Shown: positions 1-6,282, counted from the first letter of the stretch. The stretch is 6,662 nucleotides of DNA from DATBAK01 sp036787815 (GCA_036787815.1 DAIQOP010000227.1:1-6662), one strand, 5' to 3'. The notes: generated by a model not told the origin, from the letters alone. Translations and numbers: made by a program.

Positions 1-87
1 CGATCCCTGGCCACCGGCAAAGCATACCGATGGCGCTCTCGCCCGTGACGGGTAGCTGTCGGTGCTTCTCACGGCGAGTGCTCCGGA

Positions 88-93
88 TACGAT
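88..93 (+). promoter_or_regulatory. putative -10 box of the metallophosphoesterase gene
   Basis: TACGAT fits the TANNNT pattern of a sigma-70-type -10 hexamer and ends 8 bases before the ATG at 102. No Shine-Dalgarno sequence is visible between it and the ATG, so the transcript would be leaderless or nearly so. The same arrangement occurs upstream of three other genes in this window. No convincing -35 hexamer was found. This is inference from pattern only. Confidence 0.35.
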
Positions 94-101
94 CGCCGTG
101 C

Positions 102-830
102 ATGCGGGTGCTTGTGGTGTCCGATCTGCACTACACGCTCAAGCAACTCGACTGGGTCTCGTCGGTTGCGGCCGACTTCGACCTGGTCGTGATGGCGGGC
201 GACCACCTCGACATCGCTTCGATCGTCGCGCCGGATGCGCAGATCGCAGTCGTGCTCGAGTACCTGGCGCGCATCGCGGCCAAGACGGCCGTTGTCGCGT
301 GTTCCGGCAATCACGACCTCAACGCCAGCAACGAGCTCGGCGAGCGTTCGGCACGATGGCTCGAAGCGGCCCGGGGCTCAGGGGTCTTCGTCGACGGGAC
401 GCGCATCGAGACCGACCTCGTCATGGTGACGGTGTGCCCGTGGTGGGACGGGCCGCTGACGTGCGAGGTCGTCGACCGTCAGCTGGCGGAAGACGCCGCT
501 GTGGCCGGCGATCGACAATGGATTTGGGTGTACCACGCGCCGCCGGACGCGTCACCCACGAGCTGGACCGGCAAACGGCACTATGGCGACGACCGACTCT
601 CCGCGTGGATCGAACAGCATCGTCCCGACATCGTTCTGTGCGGACATGTGCACCAGTCGCCGTTCGCCGCCGACGGCTCTTGGATCGATCAGATCGGTTC
701 GACGTTCGTCTTCAACGCGGGCCGGCAGATCGGTCCGGTTCCGGCATGCATCGAGATCGACACCGACGAGAGATCAGCGAGGTGGTCGTCTCTGGCCGGG
801 GTCGAGGAGAGGATCTTCGCCGAGGTCTAG
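102..830 (+). CDS. calcineurin-like metallophosphoesterase
   Basis: A 242-residue protein of the calcineurin-like phosphoesterase superfamily, which hydrolyses phosphomono- or phosphodiester bonds with a di-metal centre. The metal-binding blocks appear in order: D-x-H (D8, H10) in the first strand, GDHLD at 33-37, GNHD at 69-72, a histidine in VYHAP (H145), and GHVH at 181-184. The size is normal for a single-domain enzyme. It has no signal peptide or membrane segment, so it is probably cytoplasmic. The frame is open back to an ATG at 30, but the family fold begins at MRVLVVSDLH, so the ATG at 102 is chosen; a -10-like box lies just before it. The substrate cannot be read from the sequence. 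The stop overlaps that of the convergent downstream gene. Confidence 0.88.
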   Translation: MRVLVVSDLHYTLKQLDWVSSVAADFDLVVMAGDHLDIASIVAPDAQIAVVLEYLARIAAKTAVVACSGNHDLNASNELGERSARWLEAARGSGVFVDGTRIETDLVMVTVCPWWDGPLTCEVVDRQLAEDAAVAGDRQWIWVYHAPPDASPTSWTGKRHYGDDRLSAWIEQHRPDIVLCGHVHQSPFAADGSWIDQIGSTFVFNAGRQIGPVPACIEIDTDERSARWSSLAGVEERIFAEV

Positions 831-1336
831 TACTCGGGATCGGGATCGCGTTCCGACCCGATCTCGCTGCGTGCACCCGCCCGTTGCATCAGGCTGCCGA
901 GCACGACGTCGACCATTCCGAGGCCGCCTTCGTGATCGGCGTACTGCCGCTTGATGTCGGCGAGGTACGTCGTCATCACCTGCAGGCGCTCGGCAAGAAG
1001 ACGAGCCAGGATGAGCGCCAAACCGGCTTCACCCTCGAGCAGCGTGCGCGCGTTCTCGATGACCGCAAGCACCGACTTCTCGCTCGCAACGACGTCGGCG
1101 GTGGGCGGCACGCCGAGCAGCAACGACATCTCCCCGACGCACGCACCGGGTTCCGTCATAATTGCGACAGCGACTCCGGCCTTCTCGATCCTCAGCGCGC
1201 CTTCGATCAGTACGAACAGCGCCTGGACCGATTCGCCGTCGACGAGCAGCACCTCGCCCGGTTCGAATGATCGGCGCGGGAACTGCTGCGCGAGTGAGAG
1301 CAATTCCTCCACCTGCGAAGTATCGCGCGCGCACAT
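827..1336 (-). CDS. stand-alone cyclic-nucleotide-binding-domain protein
   Basis: A 169-residue protein with one Crp/cNMP-binding beta-roll. Residues about 22-98 carry the hallmarks: FEPGEVLLVDGE, FVLIEGALRI and VGEMSLLLGVPPTAD (68-82). The C-terminal part (about 99-150) is helical, with no recognisable helix-turn-helix, so it is not a complete Crp-type regulator. The phosphate-binding cassette keeps the GE of GEMSLL but has Pro-Thr where ligand-binding family members usually have Arg-Ser/Thr, so binding of cAMP or cGMP is doubtful and it may act as a structural or interaction module. The frame is open to an ATG at 1420, but the ATG at 1336 has a GGAG Shine-Dalgarno (1344-1347) 7 bases upstream and avoids overlap with the divergent gene at 1389, so it is preferred. 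The partner is unknown. Confidence 0.8.
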   Translation of the reverse strand: MCARDTSQVEELLSLAQQFPRRSFEPGEVLLVDGESVQALFVLIEGALRIEKAGVAVAIMTEPGACVGEMSLLLGVPPTADVVASEKSVLAVIENARTLLEGEAGLALILARLLAERLQVMTTYLADIKRQYADHEGGLGMVDVVLGSLMQRAGARSEIGSERDPDPEY

Positions 1337-1349
1337 CTCGATGCTCCGG

Positions 1350-1380
1350 TTGACGCGCGTCGACTCCACGACGGCAGAAT
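1350..1380 (+). promoter_or_regulatory. putative promoter of the second CNB gene
   Basis: TTGACG at 1350-1355 resembles a -35 hexamer and CAGAAT at 1375-1380 a -10 hexamer, separated by a rather long 19-base spacer. The -10-like box ends 8 bases before the ATG at 1389, and no Shine-Dalgarno is present, which again suggests a leaderless or short-leader transcript. The site lies in the 52-base gap between two divergent CNB-domain genes. Confidence 0.35.
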
Positions 1381-1388
1381 GCTCGCCT

Positions 1389-1742
1389 ATGAACGAGATC
1401 AACCTGTTCAGGCATTCCACCGACGCCTACGACGCCGCGCCCGGCGCGATCCTCTTCGCCGAGCGAGATGCGGGCGACTCGATGTTCGCGGTCGTCGAGG
1501 GCAAGGTCGAGGTGCGAGTCGGCGAGCGGGTCGTCGAGGTCGTCGGTGCCGGCGGGATCATCGGCGAGATGGCGTTGATCGACACGCGCCCGCGCAGCGG
1601 ATCGGCCGTCGTCATCTAGCAGTCCCGCATCGTGCGGGTCGACGAGAAGCTTTTCGTCTTCCTCGTACAGGAGCACCCGACGTTCGCAGTGTCGGTGATG
1701 CGCGTGATGGCTGAACGGCTCCGTCGCGCGAACGAGGGATAG
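1389..1742 (+). pseudogene. small CNB-domain (Crp-like) protein interrupted by an in-frame TAG
   Basis: The frame from ATG 1389 encodes a single cyclic-nucleotide-binding domain of about 117 residues. It includes a PGAILFAERDAGDSMFAVVEGKV block (residues 18-40) and the phosphate-binding cassette GEMALIDTRPRS (59-70), which keeps the ligand-type arginine R69. TAG at 1617-1619 (codon 77) stops it after 76 residues, in the middle of the beta-roll. Beyond the stop the same frame stays open and family-like (RVDEKLFVFLV, then MRVMAERLRRANEG) up to a second TAG at 1740-1742. The domain is therefore complete except for one codon. It could be a real nonsense mutation, a base-call error, or, less likely, suppressed amber. 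A 76-residue product would lack the last strands and the helix. No DNA-binding domain is present in either part. Confidence 0.72.
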
Positions 1743-1782
1743 CCGACCCCGCGTCAGCTGGCCGAGCGCGGCTCACGGGTGC

Positions 1783-1788
1783 CACAAT
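1783..1788 (+). promoter_or_regulatory. putative -10 box of the USP gene
   Basis: CACAAT ends 6 bases before the ATG at 1795. There is no purine-rich ribosome binding site in that gap, consistent with a leaderless transcript starting at or next to the start codon. No clear -35 element was identified. Confidence 0.35.
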
Positions 1789-1794
1789 TCCGGC

Positions 1795-2256
1795 ATGTAC
1801 GAGACCACCGTGGTGGGCACGGACGGATCGGATACGGCGGGCGTCGCAGTGCGCCACGCCGCGATGCTCGCGAAGGCGAGCGACGCGATGCTGCACGTCG
1901 TCTACGCGTACCGACCGCTGCTCGCCAGCGAGGCGGCGTTGTCGGCGACGGCGGGCGGGCCGACCGTCGATGTCGAGGGGGTGAACGCCGGCATCGCCGA
2001 GCATGCGGCCGACGTCTGCAAGCGCGCGGCCGGGAGCCCCGAGCTCAGTGGCGTCAAGGTCGAGTCGCACTCGATGCAGGGAGACCCGTCCGACGCGCTC
2101 ATCGCGGTGGCGCAAGATGTCGGCGCCGATCTCCTCGTCGTCGGCAACCGAGGCATGGCGAGCGTCAAGCGCTTCGTGCTCGGAAGCGTGCCGAACAAGA
2201 TCTCGCACCATGCTCCGTGCAGCGTCTTGATCGTCGACACATCTCATTCGTCGTAG
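1795..2256 (+). CDS. universal stress protein, ATP-binding type (UspA family)
   Basis: A 153-residue single-domain universal stress protein. The N-terminal strand VVGTDGSD (6-13) carries the conserved Asp of the family. The C-terminal nucleotide-binding signature G-x2-G-x9-G-S is complete: GNRG at 117-120, then GSVPN at 130-134, followed by HAPCSVLIVD (139-148), the canonical last strand. This is the ATP-binding class, whose members form dimers and act in stress survival and dormancy in actinobacteria; the specific role here is unknown. The length is typical and there is no membrane segment. The ATG at 1795 starts directly at the conserved strand and is preceded by a -10-like box. The gene converges on the sulfatase with only 5 bases between the stop codons, so no room exists for an independent intergenic terminator. 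Confidence 0.92.
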   Translation: MYETTVVGTDGSDTAGVAVRHAAMLAKASDAMLHVVYAYRPLLASEAALSATAGGPTVDVEGVNAGIAEHAADVCKRAAGSPELSGVKVESHSMQGDPSDALIAVAQDVGADLLVVGNRGMASVKRFVLGSVPNKISHHAPCSVLIVDTSHSS

Positions 2257-2261
2257 TTCCG

Positions 2262-3727
2262 TCAGTTGGTGAACGGGCTCTTGTGAGGACGTTTGGGCGC
2301 CACCGTGAGGAACGGCCGCACGTAGCTGTCCATGAGCTCGTCGACGACCGGCTTGCATTCCGGATCTGCGAGGCGGTCATCGTCCTCGCCCGGGTCGTCG
2401 CGCCGGTCGAAGAGCTGGCACGGCGTGCCGGCGTCCTCGTCGACGACGAGCTTGTACCGATCGGTCTCGAATGACGCGAAGCCCCAGTTCTCACTGATCG
2501 AAATCGTGCGCGGATTCGTCGGCTCGTCGCCGCGAACGTGGCCGAGGAGCGTTCGGCCGACGCCTGCCGTCAGCGCCGGCGCGTTCGCGATGTCGCGTAT
2601 CGTCGCAGGCACGTCTAGGTGCTCGACGAGCGCGTCGACGACGCGTGGCTCGCACCCGCGCGGTGGGCGCACGATGAGCGGGACGCGCACGGCCGGCTCG
2701 TAGAGCACACACTTCGACATGAGCCCGTGATTGCCGCCCATCTCGCCGTGGTCGCTCGTGTAGATCACCCACGCGTCGTCGGCGATCCCTTTTGCGTCCA
2801 ACGCGGCGACGATGCGGCCGACTGCGTCGTCGATCACGGAGATGTCGGCGCTGTACGCGCGTCTCATCGCACGGATTGCGTCGTCGGACATCGTCTCGGT
2901 GTCGGACAATTGCAGGAACGCACCGAGCAGTGCTCCGTAGCGACCGGTGCCTTCGATGGTGGGCCGACGGGTGGAGTGCGGCATCGAGACGTCGACGGCC
3001 TGGGAACGGTCGACCGCGGCTTGAGGTGCGTCCCACGGGTCATGCGGTCCGGGGAAGCCGACGAACAAGAAGAACGGTTCATCGCGGTCGTACTGCTCGA
3101 TCCAACGCACCGCCTCGTGGCCGTGCCATGTGTCGACGTAATCGTCGAGGGAGAGCGGCATGGGCGTCGCGTCCCACATCGGCACCCGCTTCGTCGCGTT
3201 CATTCCGCTCTCGTGCTCGCCCTGATAGCTGCGGTCGGCGATGTGACGCCGGTAGGTGTCGAGGACGCCACGATCGCGGAGATGGTCGGTGTAGCGGTTC
3301 GGCGTATCGCCCGCGAACTTGTCGCCGGTCTCGTGAACCTCGGCGAACCCGAGCGCGGTCAGGCGGCCGGCATGGTCGTCGATGTGCGAGGCGGTGAGTA
3401 TCTCGTCCCGGTAGAGATGCGCCTTGCCGAGCAGCGTCGTGTGATAGCCGGCCTCGCGCAACGCCCACGCGTACGTCGGTGAGCCGGGCGCGATCTCGGC
3501 CCAGTTCGTATACACCCCGTGGTCGCGAACGTGCGTCTCGGTCATGAACGACGCCCGTGCCGGCATGCACAACGGCCCCCGGCACGAGACCCGAGAGAAC
3601 CGAACCCGTCGCGCGGCAGCCCGTCGAGGTTCGGAGTCAGCACTCCGTCGTCGCCGGCGCATCCCAACATGTCGCCACGATGCTGATCCGCCATCACCAG
3701 CACGATGTTCGGAGATCCCGCCACCAC
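2262..3727 (-). pseudogene. type I sulfatase (arylsulfatase-like, COG3119 type), frameshifted
   Basis: The protein would be 488 residues after restoring one base. Sulfatase motifs appear in order: the N-terminal metal site NIVLVMADQHRGD (residues 7-19), the formylglycine motif CMPAR (54-58, Cys codon at 3567-3569), GKAHLY (101-106), PHDPW (228-232), and SDHGEMGGNHGL (325-336). The C-terminal DRYKLVV...QLFDRRDDPGE block is typical of the family. These enzymes hydrolyse sulfate esters after the Cys or Ser is oxidised to formylglycine. The N-terminal 41 residues lie in one frame and the rest in another; the switch falls at a CCC run (3605-3607), and one extra C restores DGVRFSRVSCRGPLC. GTG at 3727, or at 3724, is the start, with AGGAGG at 3732-3737. 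No signal peptide is visible, so it is probably cytoplasmic. The frameshift may be sequence error or decay. The substrate is not identifiable. Confidence 0.85.
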
Positions 3728-3731
3728 GCAT

Positions 3732-3737
3732 CCTCCT
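3732..3737 (-). promoter_or_regulatory. Shine-Dalgarno site of the sulfatase gene
   Basis: Read on the minus strand, AGGAGG lies 4 bases before GTG 3727 and 7 bases before the in-frame GTG 3724, so it decides the start and slightly favours the second GTG. An ATG at 3731-3729 also follows the site, but in the frame that would bypass the N-terminal metal-binding motif, so it is not the start. The leader shares the 37-base divergent gap with the peroxiredoxin gene. Confidence 0.6.
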
Positions 3738-3751
3738 GCTCGCCTCGACGT

Positions 3752-3757
3752 TACAAT
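3752..3757 (+). promoter_or_regulatory. putative -10 box of the peroxiredoxin gene
   Basis: TACAAT matches the TATAAT consensus at five of six positions and ends 7 bases before the ATG at 3765. Transcription from it would begin at about the start codon, giving a leaderless mRNA; no Shine-Dalgarno is present. It is the strongest of the four such boxes in the window. Confidence 0.5.
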
Positions 3758-3764
3758 TTCCTCG

Positions 3765-4229
3765 ATGTTGGCTCCCGGGGTGACGGCACCCGAGCTCGAT
3801 TCGGTCGTGGACCACGACGGCAGTCCGGTGAGGCTCGCGGATCTCCGCGGCCGCTGGGTGCTGTTGTGGTGGTATCCGATGGCCGACACCCCCGGCTGAA
3901 CGATTCAAGGCAAGGGCCTGCGGGATCAGGCCCAAGAGTTCGAGACGCTCGGCTGCGAGATCCTAGGCATCTCGTTCGACGCGCCCGAAGCGAACCGGGC
4001 GTTCCGCGACAAGTTCGACTTCCCGTTCCGGTTGCTCTCCGACATCTCGGAGCAGGTCGGCGTGGCGTACGAGACGCGAGCGCCAGGCACCGACAAAGTG
4101 AGCTACGCCAAGCGGTACAGCTACCTCATCGACCCCGAGGGCATCATCGCCGAGAGCTATGAGGTCGGAGACGTGAACACGCACGCCGAGACGGTGTTGA
4201 GCGACCTTCGCCGCCACCAGGCGAGCTGA
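3765..4229 (+). CDS. selenocysteine-containing peroxiredoxin, PrxQ/BCP type (TGA at 3897-3899 read as Sec45)
   Basis: A 154-residue thioredoxin-fold peroxidase that reduces hydroperoxides. Residues 3-44 show the AhpC/TSA start (APGVTAPELDSVVDHDG, then RGRWVLLWWYPMADTPG). The next codon is TGA, exactly where the peroxidatic cysteine of TPGCT should be, followed by TIQGKGLRDQAQEF, ILGISFDAPE, FPFRLLSD, AKRYSYLIDPEG and a normal C-terminus. Only this codon departs from the family, so a selenoprotein is the best reading; Sec-containing peroxiredoxins are known in bacteria. A SECIS-like hairpin follows at once. There is no Cys five residues after Sec45, where many PrxQ proteins have the resolving one; the only other Cys is C64, so a 1-Cys-like cycle with an external reductant is likely. 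It is divergent from the sulfatase and 57 bases upstream of the MFS gene. A Cys-to-stop mutation or base-call error is the alternative; no sel genes lie in the window. Confidence 0.82.
3914..3933 (+). promoter_or_regulatory. candidate bacterial SECIS hairpin
   Basis: GGGCCTG (3914-3920) pairs perfectly with CAGGCCC (3927-3933), closing the six-base loop CGGGAT (3921-3926). The loop starts after 21 intervening bases following the TGA (3897-3899), and its second base is G. Bacterial SECIS elements lie inside the coding region just after the UGA, with an apical loop roughly 16-37 bases downstream and a G in the first two loop positions; they bind SelB. All of these criteria are met. Because the region also encodes GLRDQA in a GC-rich gene, part of the pairing could be coincidental. 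Confidence 0.7.
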
Positions 4230-4286
4230 TCCGGGCCTGTCCCGCACGGTTCCCGTTCGTCTACGCTGCCCCGCCGGGGGGACGGC

Positions 4287-5927
4287 GTGAGCGGACTGCG
4301 GGACAAGTTCAGCGAGTCGTCGGCGTCGATGCGGCGCGTCTTCCACAACCCGGGGCTGCGGCGGGTGAACCTGGCCTTCGCGGGCTCGATCATCGGCGAC
4401 TGGGCCTTCGCGATCGTCATCTCGCTCTACGCCTACGAGAAAGGCGGGCCGACCGCGGTCGGCGTGGTCGGTGTCGTGCGCTATCTGACGACGGCTGTGC
4501 TCGCGCCGATGCTGTCGACGTTGGCCGACCGCTATCCCCGCAAGCGGGTGATGATCGGAGCCGACCTTGCGCGCGCCGCGGTCGTCGGCATCGTCGCGTT
4601 CCTCGTCGCGAAGGACGGGCCTGCGCTCGCGGTGTACGCGCTGGCCACCGTGACCGTCGTGCTCGGCACCGCGTTCCGTCCCGCGGCGGCCGCGTTGCTG
4701 CCGTCGCTGGCGCGGGATCCTGCCGAGCTGACGGCCGCCAACGTCGCATCGAGCACGATCGAGAGCGTCGGGTTCTTCGCCGGCCCCGCCCTTGCCGGCT
4801 TCTTGTTCGCGGTCGCGAACCCGCAGACCGTGATCCTCGTCAACTCGTTCTCGTTCCTCTGGTCGGCCGCGCTCATCGTCGGGCTGCGCGTCGCGGACGA
4901 CCTGCCGAAGCCGGAGAAGGAACCGCAGACCTTCGTGACCGAGGTGACCGAAGGCTTCCGCACGATCCATGCCGACAACGACCTGCGCCTGCTGATGGCG
5001 CTCTTCTTCGCGCAGACGGTCGTGGCCGGGGCGAGCGTGGTGTTCGAGGTTGCCGTCGCGCTGCGACTCTTGCACCTCGGCCAGTCCGGCGTCGGATATC
5101 TCGGTGCAACGCTGGGCATCGGGGGGATCGCCGGAGGGTTCATCGCGCTCGTGCTCGCCGCGCGCAAGCGGCTGGCCATCGACTTCGGTGTGGGAGTGAT
5201 GCTCTGGGCCGCGCCGCTCGTCGTGCTCGCGGCGTGGCCGAGCGTGGCCACCGCGATCGGCGCGATGGTGCTAATCGGCGTCGGCAACTCCTTCGTCGAT
5301 GTGAACGCGTTCACGATCCTGCAGCGCATCGTGCCCGACGAGGTGATGGGGCGGGTCTTCGGCGCGGTCGAGAGCGTCCTCATCGCGGGCATGGCGCTCG
5401 GTGCGCTGCTCATGCCGTTGCTCATCGCGACGATCGGCCTGCGCGGTGGGCTCGCGGTCATCGGTGTTTCGGTCACCAGTCTCGTGATCGCCGGCATCTC
5501 GGGCCTGAACCGCATCGACACCACGACGCTCGCCCCGGCGCATCTCCCGCTCGTGATGGCCAACGACATCCTCGCTCCGCTCCCCGAGGGTGTGCAGGAA
5601 CGCCTCGCCCGCGCGCTCATCGAGATCCACGTGCCCGCCGGCGCCGTCGTGTGCCACGAGGGTGACGCGGGCGACCGCTACTACCTCATCGCGAGCGGCA
5701 GGGTCGGGGTGACTGCCGCAGGTCAGAGAGTGAACGAGCTCGGCCCCGGCGACGCCTTCGGCGAGATTGCCTTGTTGCGCGACGTGCCCCGTCAAGCAAG
5801 CGTGCGCGCGCTCGAAAACCTCACCCTGTTTGCACTCGAGCGCGACGTCTTCATCGCCGCCGTCACCGGCCACGGCGAGGCGTCGATGCAGGCTGAGAAC
5901 ACGATCGCCCGCTTCCTCGCCGTCTGA
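4287..5927 (+). CDS. MFS transporter fused to a C-terminal cyclic-nucleotide-binding domain
   Basis: A 546-residue inner-membrane protein. Residues about 26-408 form a major facilitator domain of the MFS_3/enterobactin-exporter type with about 10-12 hydrophobic segments, and the loop motif A variant LADRYPRKRV at 79-88 lies between the second and third helices. A linker (about 409-427) leads to a cytoplasmic CNB domain (about 428-525) with HEGDAGDRYYLIASGRVGV and an intact phosphate-binding cassette GEIALLRDVPRQA (492-504) containing the ligand-type arginine R502. The transport domain may therefore be gated by a cyclic nucleotide or similar ligand; this is inference, as is export rather than import. 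The substrate is unknown. The start is GTG 4287, after a G-rich stretch (GGGGGGA, 4276-4282) that is a poor ribosome binding site. It may be cotranscribed with the peroxiredoxin gene 57 bases upstream. Confidence 0.9.
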   Translation: MSGLRDKFSESSASMRRVFHNPGLRRVNLAFAGSIIGDWAFAIVISLYAYEKGGPTAVGVVGVVRYLTTAVLAPMLSTLADRYPRKRVMIGADLARAAVVGIVAFLVAKDGPALAVYALATVTVVLGTAFRPAAAALLPSLARDPAELTAANVASSTIESVGFFAGPALAGFLFAVANPQTVILVNSFSFLWSAALIVGLRVADDLPKPEKEPQTFVTEVTEGFRTIHADNDLRLLMALFFAQTVVAGASVVFEVAVALRLLHLGQSGVGYLGATLGIGGIAGGFIALVLAARKRLAIDFGVGVMLWAAPLVVLAAWPSVATAIGAMVLIGVGNSFVDVNAFTILQRIVPDEVMGRVFGAVESVLIAGMALGALLMPLLIATIGLRGGLAVIGVSVTSLVIAGISGLNRIDTTTLAPAHLPLVMANDILAPLPEGVQERLARALIEIHVPAGAVVCHEGDAGDRYYLIASGRVGVTAAGQRVNELGPGDAFGEIALLRDVPRQASVRALENLTLFALERDVFIAAVTGHGEASMQAENTIARFLAV

Positions 5928-6063
5928 TCACGACCCTGTGGGTGCCGGAAACGCGTTCGGGCGCGCGATTCGAGCCGTCGCGGTTCGTCGACACGCGTGT
6001 GACGTGTGGGTAGGCGCGTCGAAGTTGGCGTGTTGATGATTCGGTTGGCCGTTGTGGGGTGGG

Positions 6064-6282
6064 TCAGGCTGCTTGCTGGTACTCGTTGATGAGTCCGTTG
6101 CAGTGGGAGTGTCGTCGAATCGGTCGGCCGGGCCGATATTCGACGACGTCGCGGTCGTCGGGTGCGCGTTGCCCGAGGCCGCGGTGTGGCCGGCGCGCGT
6201 TGTAGTGCGCGACGTATTCGTTGAGGAGCTGTTCGAGCTGCACGTGGTTCCAGATGAGCGTGCGGTCGAGAAGTTCGCGACG
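6064..6282 (-). pseudogene. 3' fragment of an integrase-core (rve) transposase
   Basis: Seventy-two codons encode the C-terminal end of an IS3/IS481-like DDE integrase. RRELLDRTLIW, QLEQLLNEYVAHYNARRPHRGL and QRAP match the conserved region around and after the catalytic Glu (E in RRE), and NGLINEYQQAA is a typical actinobacterial end of this family. Everything upstream is replaced by an IS6-family element whose terminal repeat begins at 6285, so the gene was cut by that insertion or by a later rearrangement. The two upstream acidic residues and the zinc-binding or helix-turn-helix N-terminus are missing, so it cannot be active. The inverted repeat of the host element should lie between 5928 and 6063, but I could not identify it. 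Confidence 0.82.

Noticed and set aside
1..30. Possible divergent gene start on the minus strand (TATGCT box at 21-26, GTG at 12-14)
   Set aside because: Only four codons are inside the window, so nothing supports a coding assignment.
62..1270. 402-residue plus-strand frame across the metallophosphoesterase and CNB genes
   Set aside because: The composition is Arg/His/Asp-rich and low complexity, it has no domain, and it overlaps two genes with clear motifs in other frames.
1617..1619. TAG in the CNB gene as a recoded amino acid (pyrrolysine)
   Set aside because: The position is not catalytic or otherwise special, and nothing in the window suggests pyrrolysine machinery; a point mutation or base-call error is more likely.
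3595..3612. Programmed -1 frameshift in the sulfatase
   Set aside because: The minus-strand sequence CGC GAC GGG TTC has no X-XXY-YYZ slippery heptamer, and no stimulatory structure is obvious; a one-base deletion in a short run is simpler.
3542..3935. Minus-strand N-terminal extension of the sulfatase beyond GTG 3727
   Set aside because: Upstream residues in both frames have no family resemblance and run antisense to the peroxiredoxin coding sequence; the AGGAGG site favours GTG 3727 or 3724.
4157..5620. Long minus-strand frames opposite the peroxiredoxin and MFS genes (up to 370 residues)
   Set aside because: They are rich in Arg, Asp, His, Pro and Ser and match no family. They are the antisense shadows expected in GC-rich DNA, while the plus strand encodes clear proteins.
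5991..6000. Perfect 10-base palindrome ACACGCGTGT after the MFS gene
   Set aside because: It has no loop or following T run, so it is not a terminator, and short GC-rich palindromes arise easily by chance; an operator role cannot be supported.
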